From Winogradskyella sp046545555 (GTDB lineage: Bacteria > Bacteroidota > Bacteroidia > Flavobacteriales > Flavobacteriaceae), in NCBI RefSeq assembly GCF_046545555.1, contig NZ_JBHZTH010000001.1, forward strand, positions 1,984,001 to 2,048,000: 64,000 nt of DNA, read 5' to 3'. A model generated the notes under the pieces. The model did not search any database. It saw only the letters and a list, made by a program, of their open reading frames with translations, and had not been told where the DNA came from. Positions 8,396 to 16,056 of the stretch are shown in pieces; the first letter of the stretch is position 1, and every line of letters begins with the position of its first letter. Position numbers and translations under genes: made by a program.

Positions 8396-9796
8396 ATGAA
8401 TTCATACGACGTAGCAGTAATAGGATCAGGTCCTGGAGGATATGTAGCAGCAATTCGTTGCGCACAATTAGGCATGAAAACTGCAATTATCGAAAAATAC
8501 TCGACACTTGGTGGCACATGCTTAAACGTAGGTTGTATTCCAAGTAAAGCATTGTTAAGTTCTTCTCATCATTATGAAGAAGCGACAAAACACTTTGAGG
8601 AACATGGGATTGAAATTCCAGGTGATATAAAAGTGAATCTAGAAAAAATGATAGCGCGTAAGCAGTCGGTTGTAGATCAAACTACAGGTGGAATCGACTT
8701 CTTAATGAAGAAAAATAAGATCGATGTTTATGAAGGTTTAGGATCTTTTAAAGACGCGACACATATAAAAATTGAAGGTAAAGATGCTGGTGAAATTGAA
8801 GCAAAAAACACTATTATAGCAACAGGTAGTAAGCCAAGTAACTTACCGTTTATAGAATTAGATAAAGAACGTATTATAACTTCTACAGAAGCTTTAAAGC
8901 TAAAAGAGATTCCAAAGCATATGATTGTTATTGGAGGCGGAGTTATTGGTTTAGAACTAGGTCAGGTGTACTACAGATTAGGAGCGCAAGTTACTGTTGT
9001 AGAGTATATGGACAGAATCTTGCCTACAATGGATGCAGGTTTATCTAAAGAACTAAATAAAGTTTTTAAGAAAGCAAAGTGCAAAATGATGATGTCTCAC
9101 AAAGTACAATCTGTTGAGCGCAAAGGAGATGAAGTTATAGTAAAAGCTGAAAACAAAAAAGGCGAAATTGTAGAATTTAAAGGTGATTACTGTTTAGTTT
9201 CTGTTGGACGTAAGCCTTATACTGACGGTTTAAATGCTGAAGCTGCCGGAGTAAAGGTTAACGATAGAGGACAAATTGAAGTAAATGATCATTTACAAAC
9301 ATCTACTTCTAATATTTATGCAATAGGTGATGTTATTAAAGGTGCAATGTTAGCGCACAAGGCGGAAGAAGAAGGTGTTTTTGTTGCTGAAACTTTAGCA
9401 GGACAAAAGCCACATATCGATTATAATTTAATACCAGGTGTCGTATATACATGGCCAGAAGTTGCTGCTGTGGGTAAAACTGAAGAAGAGTTAAAAGAAA
9501 CTGGTACAGCATATAAAGTTGGTCAGTTTCCATTTAGAGCATTAGGAAGAGCTAGGGCGAGCGGAGATATTGATGGTTTTGTGAAAATCCTAGCAGATAA
9601 AACTACGGATGAGGTTTTAGGGGTACATATGATTGGTGCACGTTGTGCCGATTTAATAGCAGAAGCCGTTACAGCGATGGAGTTTAGGGCGTCTGCGGAA
9701 GATATCTCGCGATATTCTCATGCGCATCCAACATTTGCAGAAGCTATTAAGGAGGCGGCTTTAGCTGCTACAGATGATAGAGCTTTGCATGTTTAA
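8396..9796 (+). CDS. lpd: Dihydrolipoyl dehydrogenase
   Basis: E3 flavoenzyme that reoxidises dihydrolipoamide in the pyruvate, 2-oxoglutarate and branched-chain dehydrogenase complexes and the glycine cleavage system. The 466-residue protein has the FAD motif GSGPGGYVAAI at 10-20, the redox disulfide GGTCLNVGC (C42, C47), the NAD motif IGGGVIGLELG near 180, YAIGDV near 307, and the C-terminal catalytic HAHPTFAE. Length and motifs are complete. A bidirectional terminator follows. Confidence 0.97.
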   Translation: MNSYDVAVIGSGPGGYVAAIRCAQLGMKTAIIEKYSTLGGTCLNVGCIPSKALLSSSHHYEEATKHFEEHGIEIPGDIKVNLEKMIARKQSVVDQTTGGIDFLMKKNKIDVYEGLGSFKDATHIKIEGKDAGEIEAKNTIIATGSKPSNLPFIELDKERIITSTEALKLKEIPKHMIVIGGGVIGLELGQVYYRLGAQVTVVEYMDRILPTMDAGLSKELNKVFKKAKCKMMMSHKVQSVERKGDEVIVKAENKKGEIVEFKGDYCLVSVGRKPYTDGLNAEAAGVKVNDRGQIEVNDHLQTSTSNIYAIGDVIKGAMLAHKAEEEGVFVAETLAGQKPHIDYNLIPGVVYTWPEVAAVGKTEEELKETGTAYKVGQFPFRALGRARASGDIDGFVKILADKTTDEVLGVHMIGARCADLIAEAVTAMEFRASAEDISRYSHAHPTFAEAIKEAALAATDDRALHV

Positions 9797-9830
9797 TTAA
9801 TAAGATTTAATACTGAACTGGTTTCAGAAT

Positions 9831-9861
9831 AAAAAAAGCGAACTACTAGTTCGCTTTTTTT
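9831..9861. terminator. Bidirectional terminator between lpd and the 9887 gene
   Basis: A7, stem GCGAAC (9838-9843), loop TACTA, stem GTTCGC (9849-9854), T7. It is symmetrical and can serve both convergent genes. Confidence 0.88.
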
Positions 9862-9886
9862 ATTCTATATTGTTTTATTGAAGGAA

Positions 9887-10477
9887 CTAAAGCTCTCTAG
9901 TTAAATCAATAATTCTCATCCGCTTAGAGTAATTGTCCTCATTAATATCTCTAACAAAGCAATACGCGCTTATTTCTTCATTATTTACTTTTTTGGACAA
10001 TTCTTCAACCGTAGATGGGCCAAATTCTTCTGATTCTGAGATATAATAAAACTTATGTTCGTAGATTATATTGCTAACTTTCTTTTTATATTTTTCTTTT
10101 AAAAAGGACTGAATATCTTCAACAGAGTTTAAGTCATCTTCATAATTCGTAGTATTAATATAAAGTGCAAATTCTTGTTTGTTTTGGTGGTTAAGTACTA
10201 GTATATCGTCATCTTTAAAATAAGCTTTTACTGTAATTAACCCATCTTCGGTTTCTATAGAAAAAACATTTTGAACACTAATACTCCATGTGGTATTTAT
10301 TACTGTGTTTTTTCTTTCAATTTCTAAAACATTATCATCTCTAAAGGTATAAATCGACTTCTTTTGAGAAATACCATTAACTAATACCCATTGCTGATTT
10401 ATCAGATGAGTATCGTGATGCTTATCAAAATCAAAGGGTTTTAAGTTAGGTATTGTATTGCGCAGATAATCTGTCAT
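9887..10477 (-). CDS. Hypothetical protein with a GYF_2-like C-terminus
   Basis: A 196-residue soluble protein without a signal peptide. I do not recognise the first 130 residues; they are rich in short beta-strand-like stretches such as WVLVNGISQKKSIYTF and VFSIETEDGLITVKAYF. The last 60 residues (YYISESEEFGPSTVEELSKK and on) resemble a GYF_2 module, which usually reads W/YYxxxxxxxGPxxxxEL. It lies 65 nt downstream of the LytTR regulator gene on the same strand and could be co-transcribed with it. Function unknown. Confidence 0.6.
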   Translation of the reverse strand: MTDYLRNTIPNLKPFDFDKHHDTHLINQQWVLVNGISQKKSIYTFRDDNVLEIERKNTVINTTWSISVQNVFSIETEDGLITVKAYFKDDDILVLNHQNKQEFALYINTTNYEDDLNSVEDIQSFLKEKYKKKVSNIIYEHKFYYISESEEFGPSTVEELSKKVNNEEISAYCFVRDINEDNYSKRMRIIDLTREL

Positions 10478-10542
10478 TAAGCGATTTTAGGTAATAGAAA
10501 GGACTATTATAACGTTAGATTTGGACTTTTATTTACATAAAG

Positions 10543-11253
10543 TTAAAATTTTTCTAGACGTTTCAAAACTTCTTTCTTATAACTTCGACTAATTGGTAGC
10601 GCTATTCGATTAACTGTAATGTCTTCATTAGTAAATGATTGAATATTCGATAAACGGATGATATAAGACCTATGAATTCTTATAAAGTTTTTTTGCGGCA
10701 ATTTCGCTTCTATTGCACTTATAGTTTCCCTGGTTACTATGGTCTTATCTTTGAGATGAATTTTAATATAGTCGCTATAACTTTCTACATAAATAATAGA
10801 ATCAAAATCTACTTTTACCATTCTGCGCTCAGAACGCACAAAAATAAAATCATTAACTAATGATGTTTCTGTGGTTTTCTCATTAGAAGACAATTTAACT
10901 TCAAAATATCGATTTACAGCTTGTGCCAAGCGCTCAAAAGAAATGGGTTTCATAACATAATCAACAGCTTGTAAATCAAAACCTTCAACAGCATAATCTC
11001 TATAAGCTGTTGTGAAAATAATTTTGACGTCTTTGTTTATGGATTTCGCAAAGGCAATACCAGAGATTTCAGGCATGTTTATATCCAAGAATACCAAATC
11101 TATTTTGTTTTGACTTATAGCATTGAAGGCTTCCGCTGCATTTTTGCAAAAGGCAATCACATTTATACGTTCAATTTTTGATAAGTGCAAAGCAATAATG
11201 TCTCTTGCCATATTTTCATCATCAACAATAATACAAGAAACAGTTTTAGACAT
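10543..11253 (-). CDS. LytTR-family response regulator
   Basis: A 236-residue two-component response regulator. The receiver domain has the acidic pair D11/D12, the phospho-acceptor D57 in LVFLDINMPEISG, the switch T in IIFTTAYRDYAVEGF and K in DYVMKPISFERL. After a linker, residues 135-236 form a LytTR DNA-binding domain (FIFVRSERRMVKVDFDSI, YIKIHLKD, FIRIHRSYIIRLSNIQSF). Its start overlaps the kinase gene by 8 nt, so the pair is translationally coupled. Divergent ExbB-like and lipoprotein genes are the likely targets. Confidence 0.95.
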   Translation of the reverse strand: MSKTVSCIIVDDENMARDIIALHLSKIERINVIAFCKNAAEAFNAISQNKIDLVFLDINMPEISGIAFAKSINKDVKIIFTTAYRDYAVEGFDLQAVDYVMKPISFERLAQAVNRYFEVKLSSNEKTTETSLVNDFIFVRSERRMVKVDFDSIIYVESYSDYIKIHLKDKTIVTRETISAIEAKLPQKNFIRIHRSYIIRLSNIQSFTNEDITVNRIALPISRSYKKEVLKRLEKF

Positions 11254-12316
11254 GCTGTAAATTAAGTTTTAGTTGTACACTATAGTTGCTTTCTGATTCT
11301 GAAATTATTAAATCATATTGTCCTTTATACAGTAATTTTAAGCGTTTCTCTATATTTTTTAATCCAATACCATGTGGTTTTGAAAGTTGTTTTTCATGAG
11401 AATTACTAATTGAAAATTTGATTTTTTCCGAATTGTAAACAAAAGCAATTCTAATAGATAATTTTCCGTTTATAATTTTACCATGCTTAAAACTATTTTC
11501 TACAAACGGTAAAAATAACATTGGTGCTACCGAAGGTGTTTCTGTAGAATTTTTAATCTCAAAATTAATATCTAAAGTTTCATTAAATCTTGTTTTTTCT
11601 AGACTTATGTAGTCTTTAATATGATTGATTTCATCAGATATTGGAACTAAAGGTTTATCGACTTGATAAAGTAAATAATCTAATAAATTTGATAATTTAA
11701 GAATCATATCTGGTGTTTGATCAGATTTCTTTAATGAAAAACCATAAATAGTGTTTAAGGTGTTGAACAAAAAATGTGGATGAATTTGCATCTTCAAATA
11801 CTTTAACTCTTGCTCCTTTAATTTGAGTTGCGCTTCAAAGATTTTGCCTTCTAGTTCTGCATTTTGTTTAGATTGATTTAAATTCAAAGTTAATAGTTTA
11901 AAGGCACTCACAACAATGACCACTAGATAAATACAAGCAATTATAAATAAGGTGTTACGAGTTAAGGATTCAACCTTTGTGAACATAAAGTTGGTTAAAA
12001 ATGCGATGCCGAAAAACAGCGAAAACATAATACTAAAAACAGACATTATTACAGTGTATAGACTATAAAGACCAAATAAGAAATAGCGCTTTGTAATTAG
12101 ATAATTAGGAATGAGTTTGTAAATGGATATGTAAGTTGTACCAATTGTAATTGGCATTAAAAACAAGGAGAAATAGAAACTATTGCTATCAATAGTATTG
12201 TCTGCACTAAAAATAAGGGTGAAAAAGAACAGAACGGCACACCAAAATAGAAGATGTAATAAAGTTTGTGTTATATATTGTTTTTTTGAATTCAAAATTA
12301 TTAAATAATTGAACAA
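11246..12316 (-). CDS. LytS-type sensor histidine kinase (His_kinase family)
   Basis: A 356-residue membrane kinase. Four hydrophobic segments lie around residues 18-36, 48-68, 80-110 and 122-145, then a coiled coil (LEGKIFEAQLKLKEQELKYL). The His_kinase domain shows MQIHPHFLFNTLNTI with phospho-acceptor H181, and the ATPase part has LFLPFVENSFKHG (N box) and KPHGIGLKNIEKRLKLLY (G box). The extracytoplasmic loops are short, so it probably senses within or near the membrane. It is co-transcribed with the LytTR regulator and faces an ExbB-like gene across a 172-bp region. Confidence 0.94.
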   Translation of the reverse strand: MFNYLIILNSKKQYITQTLLHLLFWCAVLFFFTLIFSADNTIDSNSFYFSLFLMPITIGTTYISIYKLIPNYLITKRYFLFGLYSLYTVIMSVFSIMFSLFFGIAFLTNFMFTKVESLTRNTLFIIACIYLVVIVVSAFKLLTLNLNQSKQNAELEGKIFEAQLKLKEQELKYLKMQIHPHFLFNTLNTIYGFSLKKSDQTPDMILKLSNLLDYLLYQVDKPLVPISDEINHIKDYISLEKTRFNETLDINFEIKNSTETPSVAPMLFLPFVENSFKHGKIINGKLSIRIAFVYNSEKIKFSISNSHEKQLSKPHGIGLKNIEKRLKLLYKGQYDLIISESESNYSVQLKLNLQHV

Positions 12317-12339
12317 TAATAGTTTATTTTAAGGTGGTG

Positions 12340-12416
12340 TTGTCATTTTGTAGACGAATGACCAATTTAGTAATTGTTTTAACAGTGTTGTTAAATCGCT
12401 ATAGAAATTTGTCATT
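12340..12416. promoter_or_regulatory. Repeated GTCATT motifs in the kinase / ExbB-like divergent region
   Basis: TTGTCATT occurs at 12340-12347 and 12409-12416, and its complement AATGACCAAT at 12357-12366 pairs with TTGTCATTGGTC. These repeats upstream of a gene divergent from a LytTR system are candidate regulator sites; no known LytTR consensus is matched exactly. Confidence 0.3.
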
Positions 12417-12451
12417 GGTCGCATTTTAAATTTATTGAGCAAATCTTGTCC

Positions 12452-12459
12452 TATGTTTG
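12452..12459 (+). promoter_or_regulatory. -7 promoter box of the ExbB-like gene
   Basis: TATGTTTG fits TAnnTTTG, 29 nt before the ATG at 12489. The nearest TTG (12435-12437) is only 14 nt upstream, shorter than the usual spacer, so activator dependence is possible. Confidence 0.45.
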
Positions 12460-12488
12460 CTCTAAGTTTAACTAAAAAAATATAAATT

Positions 12489-12887
12489 ATGAAAACATTA
12501 ACCTTATCAATGAATCCTTTTGCACAAAGACTTAACGAAGGTGGAGTAGGAATGTATTTTATTCTAATAGCTTTTTTATTGTCCTTAGTATTTATAGTCT
12601 TGGCATTTGTAAAAAAGAAAACAAATCAAACAGCATCTAATAAAATGATTGGCCTGGCTGCCGAGTCTAGTTTAGTAGCTTTGGTCATAGGATGTTTATC
12701 TTCAGTTATGGGCATTATTTCATTATTTGATATGCTAGAAGCTATTGGAGAAACTAGACCAGATTTGTTTGCTGCAGGTATTAAAGTGTCTTTATTAACT
12801 ATAACTTTTGGCTTATTTGCATTTGTAGTGGCTAGAATAGGTATCTTAGCTTACAAATGGTCATTAAAGCCTAATATTGAGGCCTAA
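12489..12887 (+). CDS. Short MotA/TolQ/ExbB-like membrane protein
   Basis: A 132-residue protein with three hydrophobic segments: about 20-41 (VGMYFILIAFLLSLVFIVLA), 57-80 and 98-125. The second and third, with GLAAESSLVALVIGCLSSVMG and the following FAAGIKVSLLTITFGLFAF, resemble the last two helices of ExbB/TolQ/MotA proton channels. It lacks the long cytoplasmic loop of full-length ExbB and has no ExbD gene next to it. The next gene encodes a TonB-C-like lipoprotein, and a LytS/LytTR pair is divergent. Possibly a minimal energised or purely structural complex; the family call is by pattern only. Confidence 0.62.
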   Translation: MKTLTLSMNPFAQRLNEGGVGMYFILIAFLLSLVFIVLAFVKKKTNQTASNKMIGLAAESSLVALVIGCLSSVMGIISLFDMLEAIGETRPDLFAAGIKVSLLTITFGLFAFVVARIGILAYKWSLKPNIEA

Positions 12888-13010
12888 TCACTTTAAAATT
12901 AGAGAAGAGTAAGCCCTAGACAATGCTTATTGCGTAAAAATTCTTGCAATAGATGGTAATTAAAAGGCGATAGAATAATTTAAAGAACTTAAAAATTAGA
13001 ACATAAAATT

Positions 13011-13586
13011 ATGAAAACTTCGGTGCGTTTAATTTTAATACTACATCTATTATTTGTTTTTTCTTGTGATACAAACGAGTCATCAAACGAATCAGAGAGC
13101 GAGCTTATAAACAGAGTCAATGATGTTATGGAGCAAATCGCCGTACAAGGCAATATCAGTGAAGAAGAAAAACAAGCTATAATTAGCTTAGCAAACCTAA
13201 TCCAAGACGAAAACGATGCCTCAAGCTATGTAAATGTAAAAGAAGCTATTTCCTATGCTGATGTAGAGGTTAAGCCAGTTTACGTAGGCTGTGAAAATGA
13301 AATTTCCAAAGATTGTTTTAAGAATAGATTGGCTAGTTTAATTGAAGCAGAATTTGATAAAACTCTTTTTAATAAAACGAAAATAGAAAAAGAAACTACT
13401 GTTGAATATTTTTTGCTAATTGATAAAACAGGTAAGGTTACAAATCGAAAAATACGAGAGTCTAATGTTGTTGTTTTAGCAGAACTTGCTCGTGTATTAA
13501 AATTAATTCCTATTATGAAGCCAGCTTACCAAAACGGTAAAGCTGTAGAAGTAATGTATAATGGTACATTTACTTATGGTGGTTAA
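13011..13586 (+). CDS. Lipoprotein with a TonB C-terminal-like domain
   Basis: A 191-residue protein with a lipoprotein signal (MKTSVRLILILHLLFVFSC, lipobox FSC, Cys19) followed by an acidic, Ser-rich linker that resembles the surface-export signal of this phylum. Residues 85-191 resemble flavobacterial TonB C-terminal domains: EVKPVYVGCENEISKDCFK, then YFLLIDKTGKVTNRKI, LKLIPIMKPAYQNGKAVEV and a final strand. It lacks the N-terminal membrane anchor and Pro-rich spacer of true TonB. It lies 123 nt after the ExbB-like gene and ends at a strong terminator. Role unknown. Confidence 0.68.
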   Translation: MKTSVRLILILHLLFVFSCDTNESSNESESELINRVNDVMEQIAVQGNISEEEKQAIISLANLIQDENDASSYVNVKEAISYADVEVKPVYVGCENEISKDCFKNRLASLIEAEFDKTLFNKTKIEKETTVEYFLLIDKTGKVTNRKIRESNVVVLAELARVLKLIPIMKPAYQNGKAVEVMYNGTFTYGG

Positions 13587-13613
13587 CTAAGATATAAAAA
13601 CCAATAATTAAAA

Positions 13614-13639
13614 GCGAACCAATTTGGTTCGCTTTTTTT
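13614..13639 (+). terminator. Terminator after the TonB-like lipoprotein gene
   Basis: Stem GCGAACC (13614-13620), loop AATTT, stem GGTTCGC (13626-13632), then seven T. Confidence 0.87.
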
Positions 13640-13663
13640 ATCTTTAGTCCTAAAATAAATCAA

Positions 13664-14053
13664 TTGGAAGAACTTACACTGACCACACCAGCGCTTTTAT
13701 TTTCGGCAATATCCTTAATTATGCTAGCGTATACAAATCGGTTTTTGGCTTACGCAGCTATAATAAGAAGTTTAAGAGATCAATATGTTAAAGAAAAAAA
13801 TGCTTCAATAATTAGGCAAATAAACAATTTAAAACTTCGTGTGAGATTAACACGTTATATGCAAATATCTGGTATTACAAGTTTGTTATTTTGCGTTCTT
13901 ACTATGTTTTTAATTTATATTGGTTATCAAATCATTGCAGCTTGGGCATTTGGTTTAGGTCTAGTCTTACTTATAATTTCGTTGTTGTTTTTAATTTGGG
14001 AAATCCAAATTTCGGCAAAAGCATTGCAACATCATTTAAGTGAAATGGAATAA
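13664..14053 (+). CDS. DUF2721 membrane protein
   Basis: A 129-residue protein starting at TTG 13664 (no ATG precedes it in frame). Three hydrophobic segments: about 8-30, 65-88 and 92-115. The region after the first (RFLAYAAIIRSLRDQY) and the following basic, helical stretch match the DUF2721 pattern. Function unknown; no partner gene is evident. It follows a terminator and precedes a 265-bp AT-rich region that carries the ECF-type promoter of the next operon. Confidence 0.75.
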   Translation: MEELTLTTPALLFSAISLIMLAYTNRFLAYAAIIRSLRDQYVKEKNASIIRQINNLKLRVRLTRYMQISGITSLLFCVLTMFLIYIGYQIIAAWAFGLGLVLLIISLLFLIWEIQISAKALQHHLSEME

Positions 14054-14249
14054 AAGGTTGAATTTTTTATAAATGTTGAAATCGAATTTATTTTTTAAGT
14101 ATGTGTTTTTAAGGCAGATTAAAATTTATGTCATTAAGTTTACACTATAAGTAAAATGATATTTATTTCACGCTTAGAAATATAAATTATTAGGATTCTC
14201 ATTCATTTATTAGAAAGCTAAAAATTTTTCTGATAATTTTATTTTTTAT

Positions 14250-14279
14250 TTGTGACTTAACTATTTTTTTAGTGTCTTA
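14250..14279 (+). promoter_or_regulatory. Candidate ECF-sigma promoter, autoregulatory (copy 1 of 3)
   Basis: TTGTGAC (14250-14256), 16-nt spacer, TGTCTTA (14273-14279), resembling an ECF -35/-10 pair with the common GTC in the -10. The same elements with the same 16-nt spacing precede ytxH (56866) and the DUF2853 gene (61852). Predicted start about 14286, leaving a leader of about 33 nt. The rest of the 265-bp gap is AT-rich; ACTAA occurs four times between 14287 and 14316. Confidence 0.6.
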
Positions 14280-14318
14280 AACAATAACTAACCGTACTAA
14301 AACGAACTAAGACTAAAA

Positions 14319-14912
14319 TTGACAACAAAAGCTGTTCATACCCTTTCCGATGAAATGCTTGTAGAAGCTATCGTTAAAACCAACGACACAATGATGTTTG
14401 AGGTTTTATATGATAGATATGCATCTATGGTTTACAATAAATGTTATGGTTTTGCAAACGGTGTGGATGAGGCTAAGGATTTAACTCAAGATGTCTTTTT
14501 AAGAGTCTTTGTTAAATTAGGTAGCTTTAAAGGAAAGTCTAAATTTTCTACATGGTTATATTCATTTACGTATAATCATTGTGTAAATTATGTGACTCGA
14601 AACACAGCTAAGAAGATTGAAAAAAAGTCTGTAAGTTCAGAACATGTTGATATTCAGAACATAGGTGAAGACGTGGATTCTACTCGCGAGTTTCAGAATA
14701 TGAGAGTAGAGCAGTTAAAGAAGGTAATGGAGTTGATTTCGCCAGAAGAAAAAATGATATTATTATTAAAGTATCAAGATAACTTGTCCATAAAAGAGTT
14801 GTCAGAGGCTTTAGATATTGGAGAAAGCGCAGTAAAAATGCGTTTAAAAAGAGCAAAAGAAAAACTTGTACTTAAGTACAATAATTATACGAAAGATGGA
14901 GAATCCATTTAA
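14319..14912 (+). CDS. ECF-type RNA polymerase sigma factor
   Basis: A sigma-70-family factor of up to 197 residues from the TTG at 14319; an ATG at codon 13 (14355) is an alternative start. Region 2 spans about 30-105 (YDRYASMVYNKCYGFANG, DLTQDVFLRVFVKLGSFKG, FSTWLYSFTYNHCVNYV) and region 4 about 135-190 (EKMILLLKYQDNLSIKELSE, then GESAVKMRLKRAKEKL). No anti-sigma gene with a membrane segment follows; instead a 57-residue protein overlaps its end and an MscS-like channel comes next. The upstream promoter motif recurs before two other genes, which suggests autoregulation and a small regulon. Confidence 0.93.
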   Translation: MTTKAVHTLSDEMLVEAIVKTNDTMMFEVLYDRYASMVYNKCYGFANGVDEAKDLTQDVFLRVFVKLGSFKGKSKFSTWLYSFTYNHCVNYVTRNTAKKIEKKSVSSEHVDIQNIGEDVDSTREFQNMRVEQLKKVMELISPEEKMILLLKYQDNLSIKELSEALDIGESAVKMRLKRAKEKLVLKYNNYTKDGESI

Positions 14913-15069
14913 GCACATAAATCAACCTTTAAAAGAAGTTCCAAAAGAGCTTAAAGGTAAAGTCATGCATGATATTGCTATGGCTAAATTATTGATGGAT
15001 TTGGCTGAGTTATTTTCGTATAACTTAAGTCACATTATTGATAGTGTGAGTAGTAAAAGAAAAAAATAA
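14896..15069 (+). CDS. Small protein coupled to the ECF sigma gene
   Basis: A 57-residue protein whose ATG (14896) lies 17 nt inside the sigma gene, so it is probably translationally coupled. It begins MENPFKHINQPLKEVPKELK, then a predicted helix (VMHDIAMAKLLMDLAELFSY) and a basic tail. It has no transmembrane segment strong enough for a classical anti-sigma factor. By position it could modulate the sigma factor or link it to the channel gene that starts 33 nt later; this is inference. I recognise no family with certainty. Confidence 0.65.
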   Translation: MENPFKHINQPLKEVPKELKGKVMHDIAMAKLLMDLAELFSYNLSHIIDSVSSKRKK

Positions 15070-15102
15070 TACTTAATATCCCTAACATTAAAAAAAATAA
15101 GT

Positions 15103-15930
15103 ATGGAAAAAGTGAGTGAATTCTCAGATGTGGCAATGAAATCTTTAACTAATATTTGGTTAGAAATCACTAATATATTCCCAAATATAATTGGTGCACT
15201 TATAGTGTTAATTATAGGATGGATAATTACAAAGATAATTGTAAAACTTATCAAGAAAGTATTAAAATTAGCTAAAGCGAATAAGCTAGATGAGAAGATT
15301 AACGAAATTGAAATTATAGAAGGTAAAAAGCTAAACTTCGATACGATAAAAGTTGTTTCTAAAGTTGTAAAGTATTTAATGTACATTATACTATTAGTTA
15401 CAGCATCTGATATCATGGGATTAGATATCATCACCAAGCAAATAAGTGACTTAATTTCTTACTTACCAAAATTATTTGCTGCACTAGTTGTTTTTATAGT
15501 TGGTCTGTTATTCGCAAATTTTGTAAAGAATGGATTAAAATCACTTTTTGAATCAATGGATTTGTCTGGTGGTAAAATGATTAGCCAAGTTGTCTTTTTC
15601 TTAATGCTAACATTTATTTCAATAACATCATTAAACCAAGCTGGTATTGATACGGAGATAATTACCAATAATATAAATATGATAATTGCGGCTTTTTTAT
15701 TGGCATTCGCAATTGCATTTGGGTTTGGAGCTAAAGAGGTTGTAGGTAAATTACTAAAGACATTTTATGCAAGAAAAACTTATGAGATTGGTCAAAGTAT
15801 TGTGTTTCAAGGTGAAACTTATTCGGTAGAAGCTGTTGAGAATATTTCAATAGTATTAAAAAATTCAAAAGGTAAATTAATCGTTCCAATAAACGATTTA
15901 GTAGAAAATCAAGTACAAATGCAGGATTAA
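15103..15930 (+). CDS. MscS-like mechanosensitive ion channel
   Basis: A 275-residue membrane protein with hydrophobic segments at about 22-46, 88-105, 120-143, 163-180 and 193-215. The first parts look like conserved TM-helix repeats (NIFPNIIGALIVLIIGWIIT and LPKLFAALVVFIVGLLFANF). The last helix, AAFLLAFAIAFGFGAKEVVG, resembles the glycine/alanine-rich pore helix of MscS, and a short beta domain follows (GQSIVFQGETYSVEAVEN, LIVPINDLVENQV). Such channels release solutes under hypo-osmotic stress. It is the third gene of the ECF sigma unit, which suggests envelope or osmotic stress control. Confidence 0.85.
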   Translation: MEKVSEFSDVAMKSLTNIWLEITNIFPNIIGALIVLIIGWIITKIIVKLIKKVLKLAKANKLDEKINEIEIIEGKKLNFDTIKVVSKVVKYLMYIILLVTASDIMGLDIITKQISDLISYLPKLFAALVVFIVGLLFANFVKNGLKSLFESMDLSGGKMISQVVFFLMLTFISITSLNQAGIDTEIITNNINMIIAAFLLAFAIAFGFGAKEVVGKLLKTFYARKTYEIGQSIVFQGETYSVEAVENISIVLKNSKGKLIVPINDLVENQVQMQD

Positions 15931-16002
15931 CTATAAGGTTAGGGTTATAGATTTTATCTTGTTATAAAATGCGATCCTGCTGTACTTGACCTATAAAGAA
16001 AG

Positions 16003-16027
16003 CCTCTTCTATTGAAGAGGTTTTTTT
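16003..16027 (+). terminator. Terminator of the sigma / channel operon
   Basis: Stem CCTCTTC (16003-16009), loop TATT, stem GAAGAGG (16014-16020), seven T. Confidence 0.87.
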
Positions 16028-16056
16028 ATTTAAAAACTTTTATTTTTATAGCTTAA

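Noticed and set aside
14252..14280. GTGACTTAA and GTGTCTTAA as a 20-bp direct-repeat operator
   Set aside because: The same two blocks with the same spacing, but without the repeat-like similarity, occur at 56866 and 61852, so a -35/-10 pair explains them better.
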